A DNA stretch of 64,000 bases from Cryomorphaceae bacterium (GCA_017798125.1 CP059070.1:1550001-1614000); one strand, 5' to 3'. Positions 27,888 to 37,624 are shown, counted from the first letter of the stretch. A program made the numbers and translations. The notes: a model not told the origin generated them from the letters alone.

Positions 27888-29060
27888 ATGAGTCAGCAAG
27901 AGAGATACAATCAACGAGGAGTTAGCGCCTCTAAAGAAGATGTGCATAACGCCATCAAAGATATTGACAAGGGGCTCTTTCCCAAGGCCTTCTGCAAGAT
28001 CATTCCCGATCATTTGACGGGAAGCGAAGATCACTGTTTGGTGATGCATGCCGACGGCGCTGGGACTAAATCATCTCTAGCCTACATGTATTGGAAGGAG
28101 ACCGGAGATATGAGTGTCTGGAAGGGTATTGCCCAGGATGCATTGGTAATGAATATCGACGATCTCTTATGCGTTGGAGCGGTTGATCAAATACTGGTGA
28201 GTTCAACGATTGGTCGAAACAAGAACCTTATTCCCGGTGAGGTGATCAGTGCCTTAATTGGAGGGACTGAAGAGTTGCTCGCTCAACTTCGCGAACAAGG
28301 AATTGGAATTTACAGTACTGGCGGGGAAACCGCTGATGTTGGTGATTTAGTGCGGACCATTATTGTTGATTCAACCGTCACCTGTCGTATGCGTCGATCA
28401 GACGTGATCAGTAATGACCGCATTCGACCTGGAGACGTTATTGTCGGTTTAGCAAGCTACGGTCAGGCCAACTACGAAGATGAATACAACGGCGGAATGG
28501 GTTCCAATGGATTGACATCAGCCCGTCACGACGTATTCGAAAAATACTTGGCTGAGAAGTATCCGGAGAGTTTTGATCCTCAAGTTCCAAACGACTTGGT
28601 GTATTCAGGGCAGAAGCAACTAACGGACGAGGTAGAAGGAGTTGAACTGGATGCTGGGAAACTGGTGCTTTCGCCAACGCGAACCTATGCCCCCATCATC
28701 AAAGAAATTTTGGAGTCAAACCGGGGGAACATTCACGGTATGGTGCACTGTAGTGGGGGAGCACAGACCAAGATCCTTCACTTTATAGATACTCACCACA
28801 TAGTAAAAGACAACCTTTTCGACACGCCTCCTTTGTTTCAGCTCATCCAAGAGCAAAGCGGAACGGATTGGAAGGAGATGTACCAGGTTTTCAACATGGG
28901 ACACCGTATGGAGCTATACGTCCCTGAATCCGAAGCAGCGCGAATCATTTCGATTTCTGAGCGCCATGGTGTTCCTGCGAAAATTGTCGGTCGAGTGGAA
29001 GAGGGTGAGAAACGATTGACCATTCAAAGTGCGCACGGAACCTTTGAATATCAAGGATAA
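27888..29060 (+). CDS. purM: Phosphoribosylformylglycinamidine cyclo-ligase (AIR synthase)
   Basis: PurM closes the imidazole ring (FGAM to AIR) in purine synthesis. The ATG at 27888 (MSQQERYNQRGVSASKEDV) gives 390 residues, the longer form seen in Bacteroidota. Visible motifs are VMHADGAGTKSSLAYMYW, AQDALVMNIDDLLCVGA, YSTGGETADVGDLVRTI and GLASYGQANYEDEYNGGMGSNGLT. The upstream TTG of the open frame lies inside the preceding terminator and is rejected. prfA starts 4 nt after the stop, giving a purM-prfA-pyrF operon. Confidence 0.93.
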   Translation: MSQQERYNQRGVSASKEDVHNAIKDIDKGLFPKAFCKIIPDHLTGSEDHCLVMHADGAGTKSSLAYMYWKETGDMSVWKGIAQDALVMNIDDLLCVGAVDQILVSSTIGRNKNLIPGEVISALIGGTEELLAQLREQGIGIYSTGGETADVGDLVRTIIVDSTVTCRMRRSDVISNDRIRPGDVIVGLASYGQANYEDEYNGGMGSNGLTSARHDVFEKYLAEKYPESFDPQVPNDLVYSGQKQLTDEVEGVELDAGKLVLSPTRTYAPIIKEILESNRGNIHGMVHCSGGAQTKILHFIDTHHIVKDNLFDTPPLFQLIQEQSGTDWKEMYQVFNMGHRMELYVPESEAARIISISERHGVPAKIVGRVEEGEKRLTIQSAHGTFEYQG

Positions 29061-29063
29061 TTC

Positions 29064-30155
29064 ATGCAAATACTAGAGCAAATAGAAGGAATCAGCAGGC
29101 GCTACAATGACTTGGCTACCCAGATCAGTGATCCGGAGGTCATATCCGACATGAAGCGCTATGTGGAACTCAATAAGCAGTACAAAGAGCTTGAACCCAT
29201 TGTACGAGCCGGAAAAGAGTATCGCGCTCTGATTGAGGGAATTGAAGAGGCGCGCGAGATTCTTCACAACGAAACGGATCCTGAGCTCAAAGAAATGGCC
29301 AAGATGCAGCTTGATGAATTGGAGCCTCAAGAGGAAGCTTGGACTGAGAAGATTAAAATTCTCTTGATACCAAAGGATCCTGAGGATGCCAAGAATTCCG
29401 TTATGGAGATTCGTGCAGGAACGGGAGGAGATGAAGCCAGTTTATTTGCCGGAGACTTGTACCGAATGTACACGCGGTATGCGGAAAACGAGGGATTCAA
29501 AACGGAACTGGTCGATTACACGGAAGGAACCGCGGGAGGATACAAGGAGATTATTTTCAACATCAATGGAGATAACGCCTATGGCTTGTTCAAATACGAG
29601 TCGGGTGTTCATCGAGTCCAACGCGTTCCAGCTACGGAGACCCAAGGCCGGGTGCATACCAGTGCAGCCACGGTAGCCGTACTTCCAGAAGCTGAGGAGT
29701 TTGACGTGGATGTCGACATGAATGATATCAAAAAGGAAACCTATTGCAGTTCTGGACCTGGTGGTCAATCCGTGAATACCACGTATTCCGCGGTAAGGTT
29801 GACACACCTTCCGACGGGAATCGTTGCGCAATGTCAAGACCAAAAATCTCAGATCAAAAACTTCGATAAGGCCCTCAAGGTCCTTCGGAGCCGTATTTAC
29901 GAGCAAGAATTGCAAAAGCATTTGGACGAAATCTCCAGCAAGCGCAAGACCATGGTGAGTACTGGTGACCGATCCGCTAAGATTCGGACCTATAACTTCC
30001 CACAAGGCCGTGTCACCGACCATCGCATTAACTTGACCTTGTACAATTTGGGTGATGTAATGAATGGAGATCTAGCTAAGATTAGTGACGAGCTGCAAAT
30101 GGTGGAGAATGCCGAGAAAATGAAAGAAGGATCTGAAACTGAAACTAGTGTATGA
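29064..30155 (+). CDS. prfA: Peptide chain release factor 1
   Basis: A 363-residue class I release factor that reads UAA and UAG. The codon-recognition tripeptide PAT lies in [18 protein letters not shown], and the peptidyl-hydrolysis motif GGQ is at residues 233-235 in [16 protein letters not shown]. The helical N-terminal domain begins right at the ATG ([18 protein letters not shown]). The PxT motif and the length mark it as RF1 rather than RF2. It follows purM by 3 nt and overlaps pyrF by 4 nt. Confidence 0.97.
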   Translation: MQILEQIEGISRRYNDLATQISDPEVISDMKRYVELNKQYKELEPIVRAGKEYRALIEGIEEAREILHNETDPELKEMAKMQLDELEPQEEAWTEKIKILLIPKDPEDAKNSVMEIRAGTGGDEASLFAGDLYRMYTRYAENEGFKTELVDYTEGTAGGYKEIIFNINGDNAYGLFKYESGVHRVQRVPATETQGRVHTSAATVAVLPEAEEFDVDVDMNDIKKETYCSSGPGGQSVNTTYSAVRLTHLPTGIVAQCQDQKSQIKNFDKALKVLRSRIYEQELQKHLDEISSKRKTMVSTGDRSAKIRTYNFPQGRVTDHRINLTLYNLGDVMNGDLAKISDELQMVENAEKMKEGSETETSV

Positions 30156-30967
30156 CCCGTAAAGAGCTTGTGGATCAAATCCGAGAAAAGGGAACCTTTC
30201 TATGTGTCGGTCTTGACCCAGACCTGCAAAAGATGCCTGAGGTGGTTAAACGAGAGGCCGATCCTGTATTCGCATTCAATAAGGCCATCATTGATGCTAC
30301 ACACGACCTCTGTGTAGCCTATAAACCCAATACAGCGTTCTACGAAGCTTTGGGACTCGACGGATGGAAGAGTTTGGAACGCACTATTGCCTACTTGAAC
30401 AAACACTATCCGAACCACTTTACCATCGCTGATGCCAAAAGAGGTGATATAGGTAATACGAGTAGGATGTACGCAGAGGCCTTCTTGAATCGAATGGGCT
30501 TTGATTCGATTACTGTTGCACCCTATATGGGATCCGATTCTGTTCAACCATTTCTGAGTGACGAGGAAGGGAAATGGGCCATTGTATTGGCGCTCACTTC
30601 AAATTCCGGTGCCTCTGATTTCCAGAAACTACAAGTCGGAGAAACACCCATTTTTGAACAGGTATTGAACACCTCGGCGTCTTGGTCCAGTCCGGAGCAG
30701 ATGATGTTTGTCGTGGGAGCAACTCAAGCGGAATCCTTGAGTGAAATCCGTCAAATCATTCCAGATCATTTTCTGTTGGTCCCCGGAGTCGGTGCTCAGG
30801 GAGGGTCCTTAGAAGAAGTCGTGCGCCATGGTGCAAATGAAGACATCGGTTTATTGGTCAATAGTTCCAGAGGTATTCTCTACGCGGGATCAGGACCGGA
30901 TTACGCTGACAAGGCAAGAGTCGCCGCACAGAAGCTCGCCGAACAAATGGCCGTCTTTTGCTCGTGA
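30152..30967 (+). CDS. pyrF: Orotidine 5'-phosphate decarboxylase, type 2
   Basis: A 271-residue enzyme making UMP from OMP. The type 2 family (about 270 residues) is recognised by [13 protein letters not shown], the catalytic lysine/aspartate network in [20 protein letters not shown], and the phosphate-binding [13 protein letters not shown] with [12 protein letters not shown]. The start ATG overlaps the prfA stop (ATGA), so expression is coupled to prfA. Confidence 0.95.
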   Translation: MTRKELVDQIREKGTFLCVGLDPDLQKMPEVVKREADPVFAFNKAIIDATHDLCVAYKPNTAFYEALGLDGWKSLERTIAYLNKHYPNHFTIADAKRGDIGNTSRMYAEAFLNRMGFDSITVAPYMGSDSVQPFLSDEEGKWAIVLALTSNSGASDFQKLQVGETPIFEQVLNTSASWSSPEQMMFVVGATQAESLSEIRQIIPDHFLLVPGVGAQGGSLEEVVRHGANEDIGLLVNSSRGILYAGSGPDYADKARVAAQKLAEQMAVFCS

Positions 30968-31055
30968 ATCCGAGCAAGTTGAACATTGAGGTGCTTAGTA
31001 AGTTGAACACGCATGCGACGAGAAAGTCGTATCTTGATAGGACAAGAAGAGAGAA

Positions 31056-31277
31056 ATGATAGAAAGACTACGCTCATATTTTGAGAAAAACGGTTTCGAA
31101 GTATCGAGCCGTTTGGGCCAGCGCATGGGAGTGCGCGCAGACTTAGTACGTCTATTTTTTATCTACACCTCATTCGTCACTTTGGGCTCCCCATTGATTT
31201 TGTACCTGACTCTGGCTTTTATGATGCGAACAAAAGATTATCTTTTACAACGGAAAGTTTCCGTGTTCGATCTCTAA
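31056..31277 (+). CDS. Small PspC-domain membrane protein (upstream of K+ channel)
   Basis: A 73-residue protein with one amphipathic N-terminal segment (RLRSYFEKNGFEVSSRLGQRMG) and a hydrophobic helix (about 33-58, LFFIYTSFVTLGSPLILYLTLAF). The pattern LG.RMGV..DLVRLFFIYTSF..GSPLILYL is that of PspC, the phage-shock membrane protein. Nothing else of the psp system is nearby. It lies 9 nt upstream of the K+ channel gene, and a second PspC peptide follows the channel. Confidence 0.72.
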   Translation: MIERLRSYFEKNGFEVSSRLGQRMGVRADLVRLFFIYTSFVTLGSPLILYLTLAFMMRTKDYLLQRKVSVFDL

Positions 31278-31286
31278 GCAAACCTG

Positions 31287-32315
31287 TTGAATACTCAGTC
31301 TTTTTATAATCGCCTTCGTATTACCCTGGCTTTCCTTATAGGTGGAGTAGTCATTGGGGTAGTTGGATTTATGTGGATTGAAGGGTTTTCATTCGTGGAT
31401 GCCCTCTACATGACCATCATTACGGTTTCGACAGTTGGTTTTGCTGAGGTTCAGACCCTTTCGCAAAATGGTAGAATATTCACGATATTCCTGATCATAA
31501 CCAGTTTCGGTACATTTGCTTTTGCCGTTACGGTGTTGAGTCAAAGCCTGCTGAATGGAGAGGTTCGGAGAGCATTAATCGATCGTCAAGTCAGTAAAAA
31601 AGTGAATAAGTTGAAGGATCACGTAATCGTTTGCGGGTATGGCCGTAACGGACGACAGTCCATTCGGAAGCTGCGCGCTTACGGAAAAGAGTTCTTGGTT
31701 ATCGAGCGCGATGAAGAGCGCGTAGAGCGACTAAAGAAAGAAGGAATACCGGTCATCAGCGGAGATAGCACCCAGGACGGTGTGCTCGAACAAGCTGGAG
31801 TTGAGCGAGCCAGTGCCTTAATCACCACGCTACCTTCAGATGCCGAAAATCTATTTGTTGTTTTAAGTGCTCGTGAACTCAACCGCAGTATGACCGTCAT
31901 CGCCCGGGCCTCCAGTGAAAACAGCGAACGAAAGTTCAAGGCGGCTGGAGCCAACAACGTGATCATGCCAGATAAAGTGGGTGGAGCTCATATGGCTTCG
32001 CTTGTAGTGACTCCTGATGTCGTCGAATTTTTGGATCATATCTCTGTGGAAGGAAGTGCAGCCATCAATCTAGAAGAAGTGGCCGTGGATGAAATTCCGG
32101 AGCAATATCAAATGAAGTCTCTCATTGAATTGGGGATTCGAAATGTGACTGGATGCAATGTGATCGGATTCAAGACGCCGGAGGGGGATTATGTGATTAA
32201 TCCCGACGCCAATACAAAATTGGTTCCGCATTCAAAACTCTTCGTTTTGGGAATCCCGGAACAAATCACCCAATTGAACAACTTCTTCAGACTGGATAAA
32301 AACGAATACTCATGA
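31287..32315 (+). CDS. Potassium channel with cytosolic RCK (TrkA-N/TrkA-C) domain
   Basis: A 342-residue ion channel. Two transmembrane helices (about 11-30 and 65-88) flank a pore loop with selectivity filter TVGF (residues 49-52, in STVGFAE), where Phe replaces the usual Tyr. An RCK N-domain follows with the Rossmann motif VIVCGYGRNGRQSI, the acidic nucleotide-binding VIERDEERV and GDSTQDGVLEQAGV, then an RCK C-domain near residues 250-335. It is likely gated by a nucleotide or Ca2+ at the RCK ring. The start is a TTG at 31287, and the tail overlaps the second PspC gene by 4 nt. Confidence 0.9.
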   Translation: MNTQSFYNRLRITLAFLIGGVVIGVVGFMWIEGFSFVDALYMTIITVSTVGFAEVQTLSQNGRIFTIFLIITSFGTFAFAVTVLSQSLLNGEVRRALIDRQVSKKVNKLKDHVIVCGYGRNGRQSIRKLRAYGKEFLVIERDEERVERLKKEGIPVISGDSTQDGVLEQAGVERASALITTLPSDAENLFVVLSARELNRSMTVIARASSENSERKFKAAGANNVIMPDKVGGAHMASLVVTPDVVEFLDHISVEGSAAINLEEVAVDEIPEQYQMKSLIELGIRNVTGCNVIGFKTPEGDYVINPDANTKLVPHSKLFVLGIPEQITQLNNFFRLDKNEYS

Positions 32316-32476
32316 CCGAACCTAAACTTTTGGGCGTGTGCGCCTGGCTAGCAGATCGATTTGAACTAGATGTTTCTGGAATGCGATTGGGCTGGATCAT
32401 AGTAACGCTGCTTGGCGTTGGATCTCCCATCTTGGTGTATCTTATTCTGGCACTAGTTAAACCGTCGAGTTGGTAG
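32312..32476 (+). CDS. Small PspC-domain membrane protein (downstream of K+ channel)
   Basis: A 54-residue frame starting at ATGA over the channel stop codon and ending one base before the next ATG. It reads MTEPKLLGVCAWLADRF, then DVSGMRLGWIIVTLLGVGSP and ILVYLILALVKPSSW. The LGVCAWLADRF start and the GSPILVYLILAL helix match PspC better than the upstream copy does. It is tightly packed (overlap of 4 nt upstream, 1-nt gap downstream), so it should be co-translated with the channel. The role is unknown; a regulatory or stabilising subunit of the channel is a guess. Confidence 0.7.
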   Translation: MTEPKLLGVCAWLADRFELDVSGMRLGWIIVTLLGVGSPILVYLILALVKPSSW

Positions 32477-32477
32477 T

Positions 32478-33380
32478 ATGAAGATTCTTGTCACCGGATC
32501 CAATGGATTATTGGGCCAAAAACTCATTCACCTCATCACGCAAGATCCAGAGGTGGAGCTTATAGCAACATCGCGCGGAGCCAACAGAACCAAGTTGAAG
32601 GAGGGCTATGTATATGAGCCCTTAGACATCACAAACAAAGAAGAGGTTGGTGAACTCATTTTTGGCCATGAGCCAGATGTAGTCATCAATACGGCCGCGA
32701 TGACGAACGTCGATGCTTGCGAAGACGATAAGGAAGGCTGTGACGACCTAAACGTACATGCAGTGGAATACCTCGTGGATGCCTGTGAGCAAGTGGATGC
32801 TCATCTGATTCACGTTTCTACGGATTTCATCTTTGACGGACTAGAAGGCCCATACAGAGAAGATGATGAGCCGAACCCCGTTAACTACTACGGCGAATCA
32901 AAGCTTAAAGGTGAACAGATCGTTAGCGCAGCGAAAACGCCTTGGGCTATTCTGCGAACAGTTTTGGTTTACGGTGTAGCCGACAACATGAGCCGAAGCA
33001 ACATCGTGCTTTGGGCTAAAGGGGCCCTGGAAAAGGGGCAGGAGCTAAAAATCGTCAACGATCAGTACCGCACACCAACCTTGGCCGAAGATCTGGCCAT
33101 GGGATGCTACCTGTGCGCTAAGAAAGAGGGGAGAGGAGTCTTCAATATTTCTGGCGATGACTTCATGTCGATTTATGAATTGGTCGATCGCGTCGGAAAG
33201 TTCTACGGCATAGATACGAACTCCGTTTCTCCCGTGACTTCTACGGGCCTCAATCAGCGTGCTGGTAGGCCGCCCAGAACGGGATTCTATATCGACAAGG
33301 CCAGACAAGTCTTGGGCTATCAACCCCACAGTTTTGAAGAAGGACTAGCCTTGGTCGGAAAGCAGCTTGCGCAGGCTTAG
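32478..33380 (+). CDS. dTDP-4-dehydrorhamnose reductase-like SDR protein (RfbD family)
   Basis: A 300-residue extended short-chain dehydrogenase. It starts with the NAD(P) motif GSNGLLGQKL and has VVINTAAMTNVDACE, HVSTDFIFDG, the catalytic pair Tyr and Lys in NYYGESKLKGEQ, RTVLVYG, and the C-terminal substrate region INDQYRTPT-like VNDQYRTPTLAEDL and NISGDDFMS. This is the RfbD/RmlD family that reduces dTDP-4-keto sugars for surface polysaccharides. No other rml genes are adjacent, so the exact nucleotide sugar is uncertain. It is in the same tight array as the PspC and channel genes. Confidence 0.83.
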   Translation: MKILVTGSNGLLGQKLIHLITQDPEVELIATSRGANRTKLKEGYVYEPLDITNKEEVGELIFGHEPDVVINTAAMTNVDACEDDKEGCDDLNVHAVEYLVDACEQVDAHLIHVSTDFIFDGLEGPYREDDEPNPVNYYGESKLKGEQIVSAAKTPWAILRTVLVYGVADNMSRSNIVLWAKGALEKGQELKIVNDQYRTPTLAEDLAMGCYLCAKKEGRGVFNISGDDFMSIYELVDRVGKFYGIDTNSVSPVTSTGLNQRAGRPPRTGFYIDKARQVLGYQPHSFEEGLALVGKQLAQA

Positions 33381-33433
33381 ATTTGGTCACCGGCCTATTT
33401 TTCTCGATTATTGTGACTCATTAAACCGCTTTT

Positions 33434-35233
33434 ATGAAGAATCTACTCACCGCGATGGCTTTGTTGCTGTCCGTGTTCACTTTTGCACAAGAAGCATTGA
33501 CCATCGAGCGGGTGGTCGTTACCAATCCAAGCAGCGAAATCAATGACGGTGAAGTCGAGGTAACGGTCTACGGAGGCCAGGAGCCTTATCGTTTTTATTG
33601 GAGCGACGCTGACACCGATACGCTCAGTCGTTTCGCTTATGGATTGACGGAAGGAATTGGACACAGCGTAAGAGTAGTTGATGCGGCCGGAAACGAAGTT
33701 TCGGAATCCATCAGCATTCCAACAGAAAGTATTGCAGAGAAATTCAATGGTGCCTTTACCCCACTTGTATCAGCTGTTGGGGGTGTCTTGCTCGGTGATC
33801 CGTTTGCTGCACTGAACTTATATGACAACCACATTTACGACGAGGACGGTAAACCTGCAATGAATGCGAATGGTACGCCTCAAACTAAATCTATCCCCTT
33901 TATTGTGATCTGGCTGGTCTTCGGAGCGGTATTCTTCACCTTGAAAATGGGATTTATCAATTTCCGCGGATTCCGCCATGCCATTTCCCTGGCGAGTGGG
34001 AAACACGATGAGCCGAATGCACCAGGAGAAGTAACCCATTTCCAGGCCTTGGCTACCGCTGTTTCCGCAACCGTTGGTTTAGGGAATATTGCCGGTGTCG
34101 CGGTAGCGATTTCCCTTGGGGGTCCTGGTGCGACGTTTTGGATGATCGTTGCGGGTCTACTGGGTATGTCTTCCAAGTTTGTAGAATGTACGCTAGGGGT
34201 GAAATACCGGAACATCAATGCAGATGGATCAGTATCCGGGGGTCCAATGCACTACCTGAGAAAAGGGTTGGCAGCTCGTAATATGGGTGGTCTCGGTAAA
34301 GTACTGGCGGTCGTATTCGCCTTGTTGGCCGTCGGCGCATCGTTCGGTGGTGGAAATATGTTTCAAGCCAATCAGGCCTATGAGCAATTGAGCGGGGAGT
34401 TCTCGACCCTTCAAGGAGCAGGACCATATTTTGGAGTTTTGCTCGCGATCCTGGTCGGGATTGTCATCATCGGTGGAATTAAGTCGATCGCCCGCGTTAC
34501 CGAAAAGGTGGTGCCATTTATGGCCTTACTCTACGTGATCGCTGCCTTGATCATCATCTTCGGAAACATCAGCAAGGTAGACGAAGCGCTTATGGCGATC
34601 TTCAATGGAGCATTTAATGCGGAAGCCCTCAGAGGAGGTTTCATTGGAGTTCTGATTCAAGGATTCAGACGTGCGGCCTTCTCAAATGAGGCAGGAGTCG
34701 GTTCTGCGGCTATCGCACACTCAGCAGCCAAGACGAATCATCCCGTCGCGGAAGGGTTCGTTGCATTGTTAGAGCCGTTTATCGATACCGTGGTTGTGTG
34801 TACCCTTACTGCGCTTGTATTGATCTTTACCGACAAGCACTTGGTTACGGATGTAGCTGGAGCGCAGTTGACTTCAGATGCCTTTGGAACGGTGATTAGC
34901 TGGTTCCCAATGGTATTGGTTATTGCCATCTTCCTGTTTGCCTTCAGTACCATGATCAGTTGGAGCTACTACGGCCTCAAAGCGTGGACCTTCCTATTGG
35001 GAGAGAACAAGCGCACCGAGCTCGCCTACAAGTTCATTTTCCTTATCTTCATTGTGATCGGCTCGTCTGTCAGCTTGGGAGCGGTGATCGATTTTTCGGA
35101 CATGATGATCTTGGCGATGGCCTTCCCCAACATCTTGGGACTTCTGCTTTTGAGCGGGGAAGTGCGTTCCGATCTGCGAACCTATCTGAGTAAACTCAAG
35201 TCCGGCGAAATCTTCACCAGCCACGAGGAATAG
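33434..35233 (+). CDS. Na+:alanine/amino-acid symporter (AGCS) with exported N-terminal beta-domain
   Basis: A 599-residue protein. From about residue 105 it is a normal AGCS sodium:alanine/glycine symporter: [39 protein letters not shown], the substrate loop [21 protein letters not shown], and [21 protein letters not shown]. The unusual part is the N-terminus, a cleavable-looking signal ([19 protein letters not shown]) followed by about 75 residues resembling one SprB-type beta-repeat ([13 protein letters not shown], then [10 protein letters not shown]). So an extracytoplasmic domain is fused in front of the transporter. The frame is continuous and the ATG is the only sensible start. Confidence 0.88.
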   Translation: MKNLLTAMALLLSVFTFAQEALTIERVVVTNPSSEINDGEVEVTVYGGQEPYRFYWSDADTDTLSRFAYGLTEGIGHSVRVVDAAGNEVSESISIPTESIAEKFNGAFTPLVSAVGGVLLGDPFAALNLYDNHIYDEDGKPAMNANGTPQTKSIPFIVIWLVFGAVFFTLKMGFINFRGFRHAISLASGKHDEPNAPGEVTHFQALATAVSATVGLGNIAGVAVAISLGGPGATFWMIVAGLLGMSSKFVECTLGVKYRNINADGSVSGGPMHYLRKGLAARNMGGLGKVLAVVFALLAVGASFGGGNMFQANQAYEQLSGEFSTLQGAGPYFGVLLAILVGIVIIGGIKSIARVTEKVVPFMALLYVIAALIIIFGNISKVDEALMAIFNGAFNAEALRGGFIGVLIQGFRRAAFSNEAGVGSAAIAHSAAKTNHPVAEGFVALLEPFIDTVVVCTLTALVLIFTDKHLVTDVAGAQLTSDAFGTVISWFPMVLVIAIFLFAFSTMISWSYYGLKAWTFLLGENKRTELAYKFIFLIFIVIGSSVSLGAVIDFSDMMILAMAFPNILGLLLLSGEVRSDLRTYLSKLKSGEIFTSHEE

Positions 35234-35252
35234 CGCGTAATACCTACGCGAA

Positions 35253-35912
35253 ATGCCCCTTACATCTCGGCGTCCGCAAGCCTTCTCCAAGCGAGAACGG
35301 ATGGCTCTGTTCGTACTCATCTTTCTCCTGATTCTGGTAGAAGCAGCCGGCTATTTTTCTGATTATTTGTTTGCGCCTCCACGGCGCGATACCTCACCGA
35401 TCCTCGTCTTCGATACCATAAGGGTGTACGAGGAAACAGCCCAAAACGAGCCCTTGGAGCCTGCGGTACATCGTCCCGTAAGGGACAAAAGAATAACCAG
35501 TAGAACTAATTCAGCACCCTTTACGATCGCCTTAAATGAAACCGACACCTTTGCTTGGGAAGCCCTTCCTGGAATTGGTCCCACCTACGCTCGTCGCATA
35601 TTGAAATACCGAGCCTTGCTTGGCGGATACGCCTATAAAGAGCAACTGGGTGAAGTGTATGGATTGGACACCTCGGGCCGATGGTTCGATCAAGTTCTTG
35701 AAGACGGCGCTGCATTGGACTCCCTACGCCTGAACCGAGACACGGTCACTCGCTTCTATCGACATCCTTATGTACGTCCCGCCATTGCTTGGGAATGGGT
35801 GCGTTACCGGGAGCGAACAGGAGGTTTTAAAAACCTCGACGAAGTCCGCGGTGGATACTTGATGACCGACTCTATATTCCGTAAAATTGTACCCTATTTA
35901 ACGCTGCAATGA
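35253..35912 (+). CDS. Membrane-anchored helix-hairpin-helix (ComEA-like) protein
   Basis: A 219-residue protein with one N-terminal membrane helix (about 17-38, MALFVLIFLLILVEAAGYF), a linker of about 50 residues, and two helix-hairpin-helix units. The first is WEALPGIGPTYARRILKYR with GGYAYKEQLGEVYGL; the second is WEWVRYRERTGGFKNLDEVRGGYL. HhH proteins with this layout bind DNA, as in competence protein ComEA, but this family is widespread in Bacteroidota without a proven role. Two dispersed hairpin repeats (35373-35390 and 35470-35486) encode parts of the linker. It overlaps apt by 4 nt. Confidence 0.8.
   Translation: MPLTSRRPQAFSKRERMALFVLIFLLILVEAAGYFSDYLFAPPRRDTSPILVFDTIRVYEETAQNEPLEPAVHRPVRDKRITSRTNSAPFTIALNETDTFAWEALPGIGPTYARRILKYRALLGGYAYKEQLGEVYGLDTSGRWFDQVLEDGAALDSLRLNRDTVTRFYRHPYVRPAIAWEWVRYRERTGGFKNLDEVRGGYLMTDSIFRKIVPYLTLQ
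35373..35390 (+). repeat. Dispersed hairpin repeat, copy 8 (inside HhH gene)
   Basis: GCGCC-TCCAC-GGCGC-GAT, with a 5-nt loop; encodes APPRRD after the membrane helix. Confidence 0.65.
35470..35486 (-). repeat. Dispersed hairpin repeat, copy 9 (inside HhH gene)
   Basis: On the minus strand GTCCC-TTAC-GGGAC-GAT, a fourth stem sequence with compensating changes; read in frame as HRPVRD. Confidence 0.65.
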
Positions 35913-36436
35913 CGATACAAGAAATAGAACAGCACATCAGAGCTGTTCCAGACTTCCCGAAACCCGGAATCCTCTTTAGAGATATTACGCCCTTGTTGGG
36001 GCAAGCAGGGGCCCGAAAGGCAGTATTGGATCGACTCGTAGAGGCCTACAAAGACCAAAAGATCGACGCTATTGCCGGCATTGAGAGCCGGGGGTTCCTC
36101 TTTGGAATGACATTAGCCGATGCTTTGGGCGTCCCTTTTGTTCCTATTCGCAAGGCGGGAAAGTTACCTTATGACAAGATCAAGTACGATTATGAGTTGG
36201 AGTACGGTACAGCTACCCTCGAGATTCATACGGATGCGGTGAAGGCCGGAGATCGAGTGCTGATTCACGATGACTTGTTGGCCACGGGCGGAACAGGAGC
36301 CGCTGGAGCGGAACTGCTCGCTCAGCTCGGCGCGGAACTTGCAGGCTTCAGTTTCATCATCGGTTTGAACTTTCTGGGGGGCGATGAGGTATTGAAGAAG
36401 TACAGCGATCAGATTCACTGCCTGATTGAGTACTGA
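35909..36436 (+). CDS. apt: Adenine phosphoribosyltransferase
   Basis: A 175-residue purine-salvage enzyme converting adenine and PRPP to AMP in the cytoplasm. It has the family start IRAVPDFPKPGILFRDITPLL, the region AGIESRGFLFG, VPIRKAGKLPYD, and the PRPP-binding motif VLIHDDLLATGGT. The start ATG overlaps the stop of the HhH gene (ATGA). The length is typical. Confidence 0.95.
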   Translation: MTIQEIEQHIRAVPDFPKPGILFRDITPLLGQAGARKAVLDRLVEAYKDQKIDAIAGIESRGFLFGMTLADALGVPFVPIRKAGKLPYDKIKYDYELEYGTATLEIHTDAVKAGDRVLIHDDLLATGGTGAAGAELLAQLGAELAGFSFIIGLNFLGGDEVLKKYSDQIHCLIEY

Positions 36437-36461
36437 CCCCGAGACGAATCACTAACTACAC

Positions 36462-36480
36462 ACACTACACTACACTACAC
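36462..36480 (+). repeat. Short tandem repeat (ACACT)n before the acyl-CoA dehydrogenase gene
   Basis: Almost four copies of the pentamer ACACT fill most of the 47-nt gap between apt and the next start codon, ending 4 nt before its ATG. Confidence 0.6.
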
Positions 36481-36483
36481 AAA

Positions 36484-37623
36484 ATGAGCATCGAAGTAAG
36501 CGAAACACGTCAGATGATCGTAGAAACCCTACGTGACTTCTGCGCGCGCGAAATACAGCCCAACATTATGGCTTGGGATGAGGCGCAGCACTTTCCAGTA
36601 GACGTTATGAAGAAATTGGGGGAATTGGGTATGCTCGGCGTACTGGTTCCTCAGGAATACGGTGGGTCGGGTTTGACCTATGATGAGTACATCACGGTAG
36701 TATCCGAAATCGGCCGAGTGGATCCTTCTATAGGTTTGAGCGTAGCCGCCCACAATTCCCTTTGTACTGGTCATATTATGTACCACGCCAATGAGGAGCA
36801 AAAGCAAAAGTGGTTGCCAAAATTGGCCACCGGCGAGTGGATCGGTGCTTGGGGATTGACTGAAGTCGGTACCGGTAGCGATGCAGGCGGTATGCTGACG
36901 ACGGCTGTTCGCGACGGGGATGATTGGATCTTGAACGGAAGTAAGAACTTCATTACCCATGGAAAATCCGGAGATATTGCCGTGGTCATTGTACGCACTG
37001 GTGAAAAAGGAGACAGCCATGGAATGACGGCCTTTGCCGTTGAGAAGGGGACACCTGGTTTTTCAGCCGGACGCAAGGAGGACAAGCTCGGTATGCGTGC
37101 CAGCGAAACCACAGAGTTGATTTTTGAAAACTGCCGTGTTCCTCACGAGAACATGATTGGTTCCGAAGGAGATGGATTCATTCAGGCCATGAAGGTATTG
37201 GACGGCGGTCGCATCAGTATTGCGGCGCTCTCTGTGGGCTTAGCACGTGGCGCGTATGAGCACGCTGTGAAGTATTCCAAGGAACGGGAGCAATTTGGTC
37301 GCCCCATTGGGAACTTTCAAGCCATTGCCTTTAAGCTGGCCGATATGGCCACGGAGATTCAGGCTTCTGAGCTCTTGACCTATGAAGCAGGTCACCAAAA
37401 AGATCGAGGTGAACGCGTGACCATCTCTGGTGCTATGGCGAAGCTCTACGCGAGTGAAGCTTGCGTTCGCGTGGCTAATGAAGCGGTACAGATTCACGGT
37501 GGTTACGGTTTCACAAAGGACTTTCCGGTGGAGAAGTACTACAGGGACTGTAAGCTCTGTACCATTGGAGAGGGGACAAGTGAAATTCAGAAAGTTGTCA
37601 TCTCAAAACATTTGCTGAAGTAA
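36484..37623 (+). CDS. Acyl-CoA dehydrogenase
   Basis: A 379-residue FAD-dependent acyl-CoA dehydrogenase for fatty-acid or branched-chain amino-acid breakdown. Motifs: GMLGVLVPQEYGGSGL, the FAD-binding WGLTEVGTGSDAGG and NGSKNFITHG, KLGMRASETTEL, and the C-terminal QIHGGYGFTKDFPVEKYYRD. The general base is probably E363 in IGEGTSEIQ, where Gly replaces the usual Tyr before Glu. The chain-length preference cannot be told. It is preceded by an ACACT tandem repeat and followed by the rpsU promoter. Confidence 0.93.
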   Translation: MSIEVSETRQMIVETLRDFCAREIQPNIMAWDEAQHFPVDVMKKLGELGMLGVLVPQEYGGSGLTYDEYITVVSEIGRVDPSIGLSVAAHNSLCTGHIMYHANEEQKQKWLPKLATGEWIGAWGLTEVGTGSDAGGMLTTAVRDGDDWILNGSKNFITHGKSGDIAVVIVRTGEKGDSHGMTAFAVEKGTPGFSAGRKEDKLGMRASETTELIFENCRVPHENMIGSEGDGFIQAMKVLDGGRISIAALSVGLARGAYEHAVKYSKEREQFGRPIGNFQAIAFKLADMATEIQASELLTYEAGHQKDRGERVTISGAMAKLYASEACVRVANEAVQIHGGYGFTKDFPVEKYYRDCKLCTIGEGTSEIQKVVISKHLLK

Positions 37624-37624
37624 T

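Noticed and set aside
29442-30023. 193-codon minus-strand frame
   Set aside because: Shadow of prfA, no signal, no recognisable domain.
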